64,000 nt of DNA from Isoptericola cucumis (lineage in GTDB: Bacteria > Actinomycetota > Actinomycetes > Actinomycetales > Cellulomonadaceae), in NCBI RefSeq assembly GCF_014635665.1, contig NZ_BMDG01000007.1, positions 186,001-250,000 on the forward strand. The letters run 5' to 3'. The notes beneath the pieces were generated by a model, which worked only from the letters and a program-made list of their open reading frames with translations, did no database searches and had not been told where the DNA came from. Shown here piece by piece: positions 9,395 through 17,587 of the stretch. How positions within the stretch are numbered: the first letter of the stretch is position 1; every line of letters begins with the position of its first letter. The position numbers and the translations under genes were made by a program.

Positions 9395-10453
9395 ATGACC
9401 GGACCCACGCAGACCACGCCCACGCAGACCGAGTCCGCGCCCGTGCCCGCCGCGAACCGCACCGTCCTGGTGCTGCTCGACCCCGCCACCGAGGTGCGCT
9501 CCAGCGTGCTGGAGCTGTTCACCCTCGCCCGCTCCCTCGGGCGCGTCGAGGCCGTGACGCTCGAGGCCCCGACCGTCGAGGTGCTCGCCCAGCTCGGCGC
9601 GTACGGCGTCGAGACGGTGCGGCAGGCGGAGCTGCCCCAGGAGGCGCTCGACGCCGCCGGGGGGCCGGACGCCCGGCACCTGCCCGCCGTCGTCGGTGCC
9701 GCGCTGGCCGCCGCCGTGCGCCGCACCGACGCGGACGTCGTCCTCGCCCCCGCGACCTTCGCCGCCAAGGAGGCCGCGGCCCTCGCCGCGCACGCCCTCG
9801 GCGCGGGCCTCGTCATCGACGCCGCGTCCGTCGGCACCGACGACGACGGCCGGCTGGTCGCGGGCAAGCGGGTCTTCGCCGGCGCCTGGGACACCCGGTG
9901 CGCCGTGACCGCCGAGGTCGCCGTGCTCACCGTGCGCTCGAACGCCGTCGTGCCCGAGCCGGCGACGGCCGCCGTCCCCACCGAGGTCGAGGGCTTCGCC
10001 GTCAGCCTCGACGGCGCCGCGCCGCTGCCGACCGTCTCCGGCCGGACCCCGAAGGCCCGCACCGAGGGCCGGCCCACGCTGGAGGAGGCGGCGGTCGTCG
10101 TGGCCGGCGGGCGGGGCACCGGCGGCGACTTCGGCCCGGTCGAGGAGCTCGCCGACGCGCTCGGCGCCGCGGTCGGTGCCTCGCGCGACGCCGTCTTCGA
10201 GGGCTGGTTCGACCGGTACGTCGGGCAGACGGGCGTCACCGTCGCGCCGCGCCTCTACGTCGGCGCGGGCATCTCCGGCGCGCCGCACCACCGCGGAGGC
10301 ATGCAGGCCGCGCAGGTGATCGTCGCCGTGAACTCCGACCCGGAGGCGCCGATCTTCGAGATCTGCGACTTCGCCGTCGTCGGCGACCTCGCGGACGTGC
10401 TGCCGCAGGCCGCCGCCGCGATCCGCGCGCACCGGGACGGCCGGGCGGGGTAG
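9395..10453 (+). CDS. etfA: Electron transfer flavoprotein alpha subunit
   Basis: 352 residues. The N-terminal ETF domain begins VLVLLDPATEVRSSVLELFT. The C-terminal FAD-binding domain is clear: LYVGAGISGAPHHRGGMQ followed by VNSDPEAPIFEICDFAVVGD, the family's GISG and NxDxxAPIF signatures. It carries the FAD of the heterodimer with EtfB. A GGGAGAA ribosome site precedes the ATG. A Thr/Pro-rich N-terminal extension of about 20 residues (TQTTPTQTESAPVPAA) is a small peculiarity. The next gene starts 4 bases after the stop. Confidence 0.95.
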   Translation: MTGPTQTTPTQTESAPVPAANRTVLVLLDPATEVRSSVLELFTLARSLGRVEAVTLEAPTVEVLAQLGAYGVETVRQAELPQEALDAAGGPDARHLPAVVGAALAAAVRRTDADVVLAPATFAAKEAAALAAHALGAGLVIDAASVGTDDDGRLVAGKRVFAGAWDTRCAVTAEVAVLTVRSNAVVPEPATAAVPTEVEGFAVSLDGAAPLPTVSGRTPKARTEGRPTLEEAAVVVAGGRGTGGDFGPVEELADALGAAVGASRDAVFEGWFDRYVGQTGVTVAPRLYVGAGISGAPHHRGGMQAAQVIVAVNSDPEAPIFEICDFAVVGDLADVLPQAAAAIRAHRDGRAG

Positions 10454-10457
10454 CCGG

Positions 10458-11552
10458 GTGCCGCTCGACCCGCTCGTGCCCGCCCGCGGCGACCTGCCCG
10501 CGGGCGAACGGCGTCGCGTGTCCCGTCAGCTCCTGCTCGACGGCTTCGGGCCGCAGGCGCAGGCGCGGCTGGCGGGGGCGCGGGTGCTCGTCGTCGGGGC
10601 GGGCGGGCTCGGGTCGCCCGCGCTCCAGTACCTCGCCGCGGCCGGCGTCGGCACGCTGGGCGTCGTGGACGACGACGTCGTCGAGACCTCGAACCTGCAG
10701 CGCCAGGTGCTGCACGGGGCGGGCGACGTCGGGCGTCCCAAGACCACGTCCGCGGCGGAGTCGCTGCGCCTGCTGAACCCCTCCGTCGAGGTCGTCGAGC
10801 ACGTGCAGCACCTGGACGACGCCACCGCGCGGGGGATGCTGGGCGGGTACGACGTCGTCGTCGACGGCTCGGACACGTTCGCCACCCGGTACGCCGTCTC
10901 GGACGCGGCCGCCGCCCTGGGGCTGCCGGTCGTGTGGGGCACGGTGCTCGGCTGGGACGGGCAGGTGGCGGTGTGGTGGTCCGCGGCGCCGGACGGCCGG
11001 GCGATCACCTACCCGGACGTCTTCGGGCCCCGTCCGGACGAGGACGGCGAGTCGTGCGAGACCGTCGGCGTGCTCGGGCCGGCGTGCGGCGTCGTCGGCG
11101 CGACGATGGCCGTCGAGGCCGTGAAGCTGCTCACCGGCGCGGGGGACGTGGCCCTCGGCCGGCTGCTGGTCTACGACGCGCGCACGTCCGCGTGGGACGC
11201 CGTCGACCTCGCCCCGCCTGCGCCGGACGCTGTCGACACGAGCCCGGTGGCGACGGCGACGCCTGGGCCCCGGGACGGCGCGCCCACGGGGGGCCGGGCG
11301 GCCGGGGAGACAGCGGAGGGGGCGCTGGTGCTCGACGTCGGGCCGGTCGCGGGGACGCTCGGCGACCGGTTCGAGGGCGCGGTGTGGGTGCGGCTGGAGG
11401 ATCTCGCCGCCGGCGACTACCCGCCCGAGCTCCTGGGGCACCCGGCCCACGCGCCCGTCGTCGTGGTCTGCCCCACCGGGCTCCGCTCGCGCGGCGCGGC
11501 GCGGCTGCTCGCCGACGACGGCTGGCGGGACGTCCGACCGGTCGCGCGGTGA
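10458..11552 (+). CDS. ThiF/MoeB-type adenylyltransferase with C-terminal rhodanese domain (MoeZ-like)
   Basis: 364 residues from a GTG 4 bases after etfA. The E1-like domain shows the ATP motif VLVVGAGGLGSPALQYLAAAG, the Arg finger region SNLQRQVLH and DVVVDGSDTFATRYAV. After a linker the C-terminus is a short rhodanese domain with the sulfur-carrying Cys in VVVCPTGLRSRGAARLL. Such proteins adenylate and then thiolate the Gly-Gly end of MoaD- or ThiS-type carriers. The two CxxC pairs that bind zinc in E. coli MoeB are not visible. The window contains a MoaD with a GG tail, making molybdopterin synthase a likely client; thiamin or cysteine synthesis are alternatives. Confidence 0.88.
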   Translation: MPLDPLVPARGDLPAGERRRVSRQLLLDGFGPQAQARLAGARVLVVGAGGLGSPALQYLAAAGVGTLGVVDDDVVETSNLQRQVLHGAGDVGRPKTTSAAESLRLLNPSVEVVEHVQHLDDATARGMLGGYDVVVDGSDTFATRYAVSDAAAALGLPVVWGTVLGWDGQVAVWWSAAPDGRAITYPDVFGPRPDEDGESCETVGVLGPACGVVGATMAVEAVKLLTGAGDVALGRLLVYDARTSAWDAVDLAPPAPDAVDTSPVATATPGPRDGAPTGGRAAGETAEGALVLDVGPVAGTLGDRFEGAVWVRLEDLAAGDYPPELLGHPAHAPVVVVCPTGLRSRGAARLLADDGWRDVRPVAR

Positions 11553-11590
11553 CCGTCGCGCGCACGGGGCCCCGGGGCCGGCGTCCCGGG

Positions 11591-12250
11591 TCAGGTCAGT
11601 GGTGAGGTCAGTTGCAGGGAGGTCAGGCAGGTCGCGTCCTCGTCGCCGCCGGTGGAGACTCGTGAGGTCCCGGCGCGACCGTCGTGCTCGATCGAGATCG
11701 TCGCGTCGATGCCACGCGGCAACCACAGGCCGACGAACCCGTTGTCGAAGGTCTGCCTCGCCTCGTCGATCAGCACCTCCCCCGTCGCGTCGTCGGTGAC
11801 CGTGACCCCGACGCTCGCGTTCTGCAGCTCGCCGAGGCACGTGGTGAGGCTGTGGAAGTAGCACTCGTGCGTCTGGTCCACGTAGGGGGCCACGGAGACG
11901 TAGAACTCGTCGGACGTCATCGGCACGCTCGACTCGTGCTGCTGATCGTCAGTGACGACGACCTCGTTCGGGCGCACCGACGCCACCAGGTCCGTGGGTC
12001 GCTCGGCGACAGGCATCGCGTCGAGCCGATCGATGATCTGCCGAGCATCCAGGCCCTCCAGCCCATGCTCGGCGAGCACCCCTCCCTCCGCCGCACCGGG
12101 AGATGCGGCACCGGGTGCGGTATCGGGCGCCTCGGACGAGCAACCGGCCAGCGCCAGGGCCGCGACGACGACGAACGCGCCGACGCGCCCGCGGACCTGA
12201 GCACGTGCTCGAGCGGGCGTGACTCGATGGGGCGTGACTCGACGGGGCAT
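11591..12250 (-). CDS. CueP-like periplasmic/extracytoplasmic metal-binding lipoprotein
   Basis: About 219 residues from the ATG at 12250; one at 12265 is in frame. The signal peptide ends in LALAGCSS, a lipobox, so the mature protein should be a lipoprotein outside the membrane. The core carries HECYFHSLTTCLGEL, matching the Cys-containing copper-site segment of CueP, plus VTDDATGEVLIDE and TFDNGFVGLWLPRG, also family-like. CueP in Salmonella stores periplasmic copper. A metallochaperone or copper-buffering role here is inferred. The extreme N-terminus (RRVTPHRVTPAR) comes from a short tandem DNA repeat GGGCGTGACTCGA. It is convergent with the MoeB-like gene and divergent from the sugar ABC operon. 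Confidence 0.8.
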   Translation of the reverse strand: MPRRVTPHRVTPARARAQVRGRVGAFVVVAALALAGCSSEAPDTAPGAASPGAAEGGVLAEHGLEGLDARQIIDRLDAMPVAERPTDLVASVRPNEVVVTDDQQHESSVPMTSDEFYVSVAPYVDQTHECYFHSLTTCLGELQNASVGVTVTDDATGEVLIDEARQTFDNGFVGLWLPRGIDATISIEHDGRAGTSRVSTGGDEDATCLTSLQLTSPLT

Positions 12251-12339
12251 GTGTGTCCTTCGCAAGGCCGGGCGTGTGGTGGTGACCGCCGCACGCAGGA
12301 TATCCGCTCACCGGAACCTGCGTTCTGCCAGACATTTAC

Positions 12340-12350
12340 GGAAAATTTCC
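12340..12350. promoter_or_regulatory. GGAAAATTTCC palindrome, possible operator of the sugar ABC operon
   Basis: An 11-base odd palindrome (GGAAA-A-TTTCC) in an unusually AT-rich patch, 19 bases upstream of the binding-protein start. Position and symmetry suit a repressor site, but no regulator gene is adjacent and no second copy was seen. Confidence 0.3.
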
Positions 12351-12369
12351 CAGCGTCCACCATGACGTG

Positions 12370-13674
12370 ATGACGACGAGACCGCTCTCGCGCCGCGCGT
12401 TCCTCGGGGCGCTGGGCCTCACCGCCCTGGCCGGGTGCTCAGCGTCCGTGGACGCCGGCGGGGCCCGCGACCAGGCCGTGTTCCGGCCGGGGGAGTACCG
12501 CGGACCGCAGGTGCGGCTCGAGTTCTGGAACCCGTTCACCGGGGGCGACGGGCCTGCGATGGGAGAGATCGTGGACCGGTTCAACGTGGCTCACCCGCGC
12601 ATCCGGGTCGTCATGACCTCCCTCCCCGCCGACAGCCTCTACACGAAGGTGGTGCCCGCCGTGGGCGCCGGGGAGGGGCCCGACGTCGCGATCATGCACC
12701 TCGACCAGCTCGCGACCTTCGCCGCCCGGGGCACCCTCGTCCCCCTCGACGAGCTGGCGGACGGGCTCGAGCTGGACGGGGACGACTTCGTCCCCGCCGT
12801 CTGGCGCAACGGGGTGTACGACGGGAGGCGTCTCGGCATCCCGCTCGACGTCCTGACGATGGGCCAGTACTGGAACGTGCCCGTGCTCGCGGACGCCGGG
12901 GTCCCGGGCGCGATCGCCAACGGGGCCGAGTTCGGCACGACCATGGCGGCGCTGCAGGACGCGGGGATCGAGCACCCGTTCTGGGTGACGCCCTCGTGGC
13001 AGATGTTCGCGTCGCTGCTGCCCCAGTTCGGCGGCCGGCTCTTCGACGAGACGGGCACCCGGGCCGAGATCGCCTCGCCGGCCGCGGTGGCGGCGCTCGA
13101 GTGGATGGTGGAGCAGATCTCCTCCGGGGTCAGCCCGGCCGGTGCCACCGACCCACGGCCCCCGCTCAAGAACGGCTCGGCGGCGGTGCTCGCCGACCTG
13201 CCGGCGACCATCCCCGACCTGACGCTCACCGCGCCCGACCTCGAGTGGGGCGTCGCCCCGTTCCCCCGGATCGGGCCGGAGCCGGGCGTCTTCGCCAACT
13301 CGCACCACCTCGTCCTGACGGACCAGTCGCAGGCCGACGAGGACGTGGCGCACGCCGCCCAGACCTTCGTCGACTGGGTCAGCCGCCACTCCGAGCCGTG
13401 GATCGCCTCGGGAAACACGCCTGCCCGGGCGACGGTGCGGGCCGGGGAGGCGTTCCGCTCCTCCCCGCAGGCGGCGCTGGCGACCGAGGAGAACTTCGCG
13501 GCCACCGTGTTCCTGCCGCAGATCCCGCAGTCGCGGGTGATCGCAGCGAACAGCTGGCAGCGCGCGGTCGGCGAGGCGGTGCTCGGTGGGGTCGACCCGA
13601 CCGAGGCGCTCGAGTTCGCGCAGGCCACCGCGCAGGAAGAGCTGGACGAGACCAACGAGCTCCTGAAGAGCTGA
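12370..13674 (+). CDS. Sugar ABC transporter substrate-binding lipoprotein
   Basis: 434 residues. The N-terminus has a twin-arginine motif (LSRRAFLGALG) and a lipobox (TALAGCSAS), so it is probably Tat-exported and lipid-anchored. The rest resembles family 1 solute-binding proteins: VRLEFWNPFTGGDGPAMGEI, VPAVGAGEGPDVAIMHLDQL and LGIPLDVLTMGQYWN. It captures an oligosaccharide for the two permeases that follow. The ATG at 12370 is preferred to a GTG immediately before it. The downstream GH51 enzyme suggests arabinose-containing oligosaccharides as ligand; this is inference. No ATP-binding subunit is encoded here, as is common for systems that share MsiK. Confidence 0.9.
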   Translation: MTTRPLSRRAFLGALGLTALAGCSASVDAGGARDQAVFRPGEYRGPQVRLEFWNPFTGGDGPAMGEIVDRFNVAHPRIRVVMTSLPADSLYTKVVPAVGAGEGPDVAIMHLDQLATFAARGTLVPLDELADGLELDGDDFVPAVWRNGVYDGRRLGIPLDVLTMGQYWNVPVLADAGVPGAIANGAEFGTTMAALQDAGIEHPFWVTPSWQMFASLLPQFGGRLFDETGTRAEIASPAAVAALEWMVEQISSGVSPAGATDPRPPLKNGSAAVLADLPATIPDLTLTAPDLEWGVAPFPRIGPEPGVFANSHHLVLTDQSQADEDVAHAAQTFVDWVSRHSEPWIASGNTPARATVRAGEAFRSSPQAALATEENFAATVFLPQIPQSRVIAANSWQRAVGEAVLGGVDPTEALEFAQATAQEELDETNELLKS

Positions 13675-13689
13675 ACGGGAGACCTGCTC

Positions 13690-14655
13690 ATGACACAGCT
13701 GATGACGGGCCACGAGGCGCGCCGCCTCGACGACCCGCCCGACGTGACGACGCGGCGACCCCTGCGGCGCAACAGCCCGTGGACGGCGCTCGCCTTCCTC
13801 CTGCCGTTCTTCGCGCTGTTCGTCGTCTTCGTCATCGTCCCCGTCGGCTCCGCCGTCTGGGCGAGCCTGCACCGGTGGAGCCTCGGGCTGCCCGGCCGGC
13901 CGTGGGTCGGCGGGGACAACTACGCGGAGCTCTTCGCCGGCACGTCCGTCACGAGCGTGGAGTTCTGGAAGGGCATGCAGGCCACCGGGATCTTCTCCGC
14001 CGGGTCCGCCCCGCTGCTGATCGTGATCCCGCTGGCCCTCGCCCTGCTGCTGCACCAGAAGTTCCCCGGGCGGACGTTCTTCCGGGCCGTCTACTTTGCG
14101 CCGTACGTGTTCGGCGTCGCCGTCGTCGGGCTGCTGTGGCACTACCTGCTGGACCGCCAGCTGGGGCCGGTCAACCAGCTGCTGCGCGCCGTCGGGCTGC
14201 CGGGCGACATCGCCTGGACGACGACGCTCCCTGCGGGATGGGTCGCCCTCATCGGCGTCACGGTCTGGTGGACGGTGGGGTTCAACGCCGTCATCTACCT
14301 GGCGGCGCTGCAGGACATCCCCAAGGACCTCTACGAGGCGGCGACGATCGACGGCGCCGGGGCGTGGCGGCGGTTCCTCGCCGTGACGCTGCCGGGGATC
14401 CGGCGCGTGCTGCAGTTCGTCGTGACCATCACGATCATCGCGTGCGCCAACATGTACGGCCAGTCAGCGCTGATCACCCAGGAGCAGCCGGGCACCGACA
14501 CGAGGACGGCCATCGGCTTCATCGCGCAGACCGGCATCGAGGGCTTCGACATCGGGACCTCGTCGGCGATGAGCATGATCCTCGCCGTGAGCCTCGTCGT
14601 CGTCAGTGCGCTGGTGCTGCTCGCTTTCCGGAAGGTCGGTGACCTGGAGCAATGA
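13690..14655 (+). CDS. Sugar ABC transporter permease, MalF/UgpA type
   Basis: 321 residues with about six hydrophobic segments. The first is LAFLLPFFALFVVFVIVPVG near residue 40. The EAA motif that contacts the ATPase is seen as DLYEAATIDGAGAWRRFLAV, with the following LPGIRRVLQF. It is the first of two inner-membrane subunits, starting 15 bases after the binding-protein gene and overlapping the next permease by ATGA. The substrate is inferred only from the neighbouring arabinofuranosidase. Confidence 0.93.
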   Translation: MTQLMTGHEARRLDDPPDVTTRRPLRRNSPWTALAFLLPFFALFVVFVIVPVGSAVWASLHRWSLGLPGRPWVGGDNYAELFAGTSVTSVEFWKGMQATGIFSAGSAPLLIVIPLALALLLHQKFPGRTFFRAVYFAPYVFGVAVVGLLWHYLLDRQLGPVNQLLRAVGLPGDIAWTTTLPAGWVALIGVTVWWTVGFNAVIYLAALQDIPKDLYEAATIDGAGAWRRFLAVTLPGIRRVLQFVVTITIIACANMYGQSALITQEQPGTDTRTAIGFIAQTGIEGFDIGTSSAMSMILAVSLVVVSALVLLAFRKVGDLEQ

Positions 14656-15557
14656 GCTCGACCGAGGTGACTCCCGTGAACCGTGGCCCCGCGGGGCCCG
14701 TCGTGCCGCCACCGCCACCGCCCCCGCGCGTCCGCCGCCGGCCGCGGCGGCTGGTGCTCGGCCTGACCGTCCTCGCGCTGACGGCGGTGTTCGTGGTCCC
14801 GCTGCTCCTGATGGTCTCGACGTCGTTCAAGTCGGTCGAGGAGGCGAACTCGCTCGACTTCTCTCTCGTGCCGCAGGAGCCGACGCTGGCCGCCTACCGC
14901 GAGATCCTGGGCAGCGCCCGCCTGCCGGTGCTCCGCTGGCTCGGCAACAGCCTCCTCGTGGCTCTGCTGCACAGCGCCCTGGTGGTGACGATCTCCACCA
15001 CGGCGGCCTATGCCCTCGCCCGGCTGGAGTTCCCCTTCCGGCGCACGATGCTCGGGCTGGTGCTGGCGACGATGTTCGTGCCCGGGGTGATCTTCCTGAT
15101 CCCGCACTTCCTGATCGTCAACGAGCTCGGCTGGCTCAACAGCTACGCGTCCCTCGTCGTCCCGTCCGCCGCAGGCGCCTTCGGCGTGATCTTCCTGCGG
15201 CAGTTCTTCCTGGCGGTCAACCCGGCCATCGAGGAGGCGGCCCGGATCGACGGGGCGAACCAGTGGCAGATCTTCTGGCACATGATGCTGCCGCTGGCGA
15301 AGCCGGCCGTCGCGACCCTCGCGGTCCTGGCCTTCCTGTCGAGCTGGAACGACTTCCTGTGGCCGGTGTTCGTGCTGTTCAGCACCGACATGCTGACCTT
15401 GCCCGCCGGGCTCGCGCAGCTCCAGGGCGAGTTCGCGTCCCGCTTCGACCTCCTCATGGCCGGCGCCGTGGTGGCCAGCGTCCCGGTGCTCGTCGTCTAC
15501 GTCGTGGCGCAGCGCTACATCATCGAGGGCGTCTCCCAGGGCGGGGTGAAGGCCTGA
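14652..15557 (+). CDS. Sugar ABC transporter permease, MalG/UgpE type
   Basis: 301 residues. A proline-rich cytoplasmic N-terminus (VVPPPPPPPRVRRRP) precedes the first membrane segment LVLGLTVLALTAVFVVPLLL; the MSTSFKS-like segment after it reads MVSTSFKSVEEA. The EAA motif is EEAARIDGANQWQIFWHMMLP. The C-terminus, QRYIIEGVSQGGVKA, is typical of MalG-type subunits. It pairs with the upstream permease to form the channel. The GH51 gene follows in the same direction after 67 bases. Confidence 0.93.
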   Translation: MSSTEVTPVNRGPAGPVVPPPPPPPRVRRRPRRLVLGLTVLALTAVFVVPLLLMVSTSFKSVEEANSLDFSLVPQEPTLAAYREILGSARLPVLRWLGNSLLVALLHSALVVTISTTAAYALARLEFPFRRTMLGLVLATMFVPGVIFLIPHFLIVNELGWLNSYASLVVPSAAGAFGVIFLRQFFLAVNPAIEEAARIDGANQWQIFWHMMLPLAKPAVATLAVLAFLSSWNDFLWPVFVLFSTDMLTLPAGLAQLQGEFASRFDLLMAGAVVASVPVLVVYVVAQRYIIEGVSQGGVKA

Positions 15558-15624
15558 GCCGTTGCCCCTCTCCACCCCCGAACGCACTCCAGCACCGCCG
15601 CACCCGCACCACCGAGAGGAACCG

Positions 15625-17250
15625 ATGAACCACGCCACCGTCAGGATCGACACGACGACCGCACCGGGGTCCCGGCCCCGGATCGACCGCCGCATCTACG
15701 GACACTTCCTGGAGTCGGCCTTCTTCGGCAACATCGAGGGCGGGGTCTTCGACGAGGGTTCCGAGCTCGCGGTCGGCGGCCCGGGACCGCTGCAGGGCTG
15801 TCGGTCGGACGTCATCGAGGCGTGCCGTGAGCTCGGGCTGCCGGTGGTGCGGTGGCCGGGCGGGAACTTCACGTCGCCGTACTGGTGGCAGGACGGCACC
15901 GGGCCGCGCGACGACCGGCCCCGCAGGCTCGAGCTCGCGTGGGGCTCGGAGGAGTCCAACCGGTTCGGCACCCCGGAGTTCCTCGCGTGGTGCGAGGCCG
16001 TCGGCGCCGAGCCGTACCTCGCGCACAGCGCGCGGTCGGTCGACGACGCCGTGCGGTGGGTGGAGTACACGAACTACGGCGGCGACACGGAGCTGACCCG
16101 GCGGCGCGCGGCCGACGGCTCGGCCGCGCCGCACGACGTCACCATCTGGGGGCTCGGCAACGAGGTCTACGGCCGCTGGCAGATGGGCCACCGCCCGGTC
16201 GAGGAGTACGTCCGCGACGCTGCGGAGCACGCGCGGTTCATGCGGGCCGTCGATCCGCGGCTCCGCTTCGTCGCCGTCGGCCAGGAGAGCCGGGAGTGGA
16301 CACGGCAGGTCGTCGCCGGCCTCGGCGACGTCGTCGACTGGGTGTCGCTGCACCTGTACGGGGCGAGCCGCCACCTCGTCGACCCGAGCGTCCAGGAGTA
16401 CGAGGCGGTCGTCGCCCAGGCGTGCTTCGTCGAGCGGGCGATCCACGACCAGGCCGAGCTCGTCGCACACGTCCAGGCGGCCCACGGCCGCACCCGTCCG
16501 CTCGCCATCGCGATGGACGAGTGGAACATCCGCCACGTGGAGCCGGACGCCTGGCCCGAGCCTGCCCCGGGAGCCGACGGCGGCGTCGCGGACCGGGACG
16601 CGGGCGGCGGTCCGTACCCGGACGACCAGCTGCACCGGGTCAACCGGTACAGCCCGCGGACGCTCGCCGACGCCCTGTTCTACGCCGGGGTCTTCCACGC
16701 GATGCATCGCGCGAGCGTCCTCGACGTGCCGGTGACCATGGCCAACACCGTGAACCTCGTCAACGCCAACGGCCTGCTGGCAGTACGTCCGGACGGGGTC
16801 GTCCGGTCGAGCACCTTCCACGTGTGGGACCTGTACCAGAACCACACCGGCCCGGTGCACGTGCCCGTGCGGGTGGACGGCCCCGCCGTCACCCACCCGC
16901 TGCGCGAGGGGGACGAGCGTCGTGCGGACGGGTCGTTCCGCGTGACGCCCACCGTGGTCGGCCTCCTCGACGTCGCGGTGTCGACGAGCGAGGACGGCCG
17001 CCGGATCTTCGTCGCCGCGATCAACCGGTCTCCCACGGAGGCGATCACCGCCCGCCTGGACCTGGGGCGTCCGGCGCCTGCCGTGGCCCGCTGCCGCCAG
17101 ATCGGCGCCGACGTCGACGACCTGTTCGCGGTGAACTCCCTCGGCGAGCCGGACCGCGTGACGCTGAGCGGCCCTCGCGACGTCACGCTCGAGGACGGCG
17201 CGTTCACCTTCCCGCCCCACTCGGTGACGCTGCTCGAGTGGGAGGCCTGA
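15625..17250 (+). CDS. Alpha-L-arabinofuranosidase, glycoside hydrolase family 51
   Basis: 541 residues from an ATG preceded by GAGAGGA. Family 51 features: IDRRIYGHFLESAFFGNIEG near the N-terminus, VVRWPGGNFTSPYWWQDG, WGLGNEVYGRWQMGH (acid/base Glu) and AIAMDEWNIRH (nucleophile Glu), then a C-terminal beta domain. No signal peptide is visible, so it should act in the cytoplasm on oligosaccharides imported by the upstream ABC transporter, releasing L-arabinose from arabinan- or arabinoxylan-derived fragments. Length and motifs are normal. It ends 15 bases from the convergent moaD gene. Confidence 0.92.
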   Translation: MNHATVRIDTTTAPGSRPRIDRRIYGHFLESAFFGNIEGGVFDEGSELAVGGPGPLQGCRSDVIEACRELGLPVVRWPGGNFTSPYWWQDGTGPRDDRPRRLELAWGSEESNRFGTPEFLAWCEAVGAEPYLAHSARSVDDAVRWVEYTNYGGDTELTRRRAADGSAAPHDVTIWGLGNEVYGRWQMGHRPVEEYVRDAAEHARFMRAVDPRLRFVAVGQESREWTRQVVAGLGDVVDWVSLHLYGASRHLVDPSVQEYEAVVAQACFVERAIHDQAELVAHVQAAHGRTRPLAIAMDEWNIRHVEPDAWPEPAPGADGGVADRDAGGGPYPDDQLHRVNRYSPRTLADALFYAGVFHAMHRASVLDVPVTMANTVNLVNANGLLAVRPDGVVRSSTFHVWDLYQNHTGPVHVPVRVDGPAVTHPLREGDERRADGSFRVTPTVVGLLDVAVSTSEDGRRIFVAAINRSPTEAITARLDLGRPAPAVARCRQIGADVDDLFAVNSLGEPDRVTLSGPRDVTLEDGAFTFPPHSVTLLEWEA

Positions 17251-17265
17251 GGGGTCGGTCGCCCG

Positions 17266-17580
17266 TCAGCCGCCGGCGAAGGGCGGCAGCAGGTCGAGCC
17301 GCGACCCGGCCGGCACGACGTCGGTCGGTGCCGCGCGGCGTCCGTCCAGCAGCACGGAGCAGCGGGCCAGCACCGGCGCGGCGGACGGCGTCGCCGCCGC
17401 GAGGCGCGCGACGACGTCCGCGACGGTGGTCTCCGTGGCCACGGACCGCCCCGGGTCGAGCGCCAGCGTCTCGGTCGAGCGGCCCAGCGCGGCGCGCGCG
17501 GCGGCGAAGTACCGCAGCTCGACGACGGCAGGTGCGGTGCCGGCCGGGGTGGTCGGGGTCGTGGTGGTCGGTGTCGTCAT
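17266..17580 (-). CDS. moaD: MoaD-type sulfur carrier, small subunit of molybdopterin synthase
   Basis: 104 residues ending LDLLPPFAGG; the C-terminal Gly-Gly is the thiocarboxylation site of ubiquitin-like sulfur carriers. The core VELRYFAAARAALGRSTETL and VLLDGRRAAPTDVVPAGSRLDLLPP fits MoaD. The first 20 residues are a Thr/Pro-rich stretch. It is the last gene of the long nar-moa run, starting 7 bases after moaA. Its partner MoaE is encoded far away, in the fusion gene at 50336. ThiS is an alternative, but the context favours MoaD. Confidence 0.88.
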   Translation of the reverse strand: MTTPTTTTPTTPAGTAPAVVELRYFAAARAALGRSTETLALDPGRSVATETTVADVVARLAAATPSAAPVLARCSVLLDGRRAAPTDVVPAGSRLDLLPPFAGG

Positions 17581-17587
17581 CGCGTCC

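Noticed and set aside
12181-12250. CRISPR-like or regulatory repeats at the start of the CueP-like gene
   Set aside because: Only two copies of a roughly 14-bp unit, inside coding sequence; simple local duplication.
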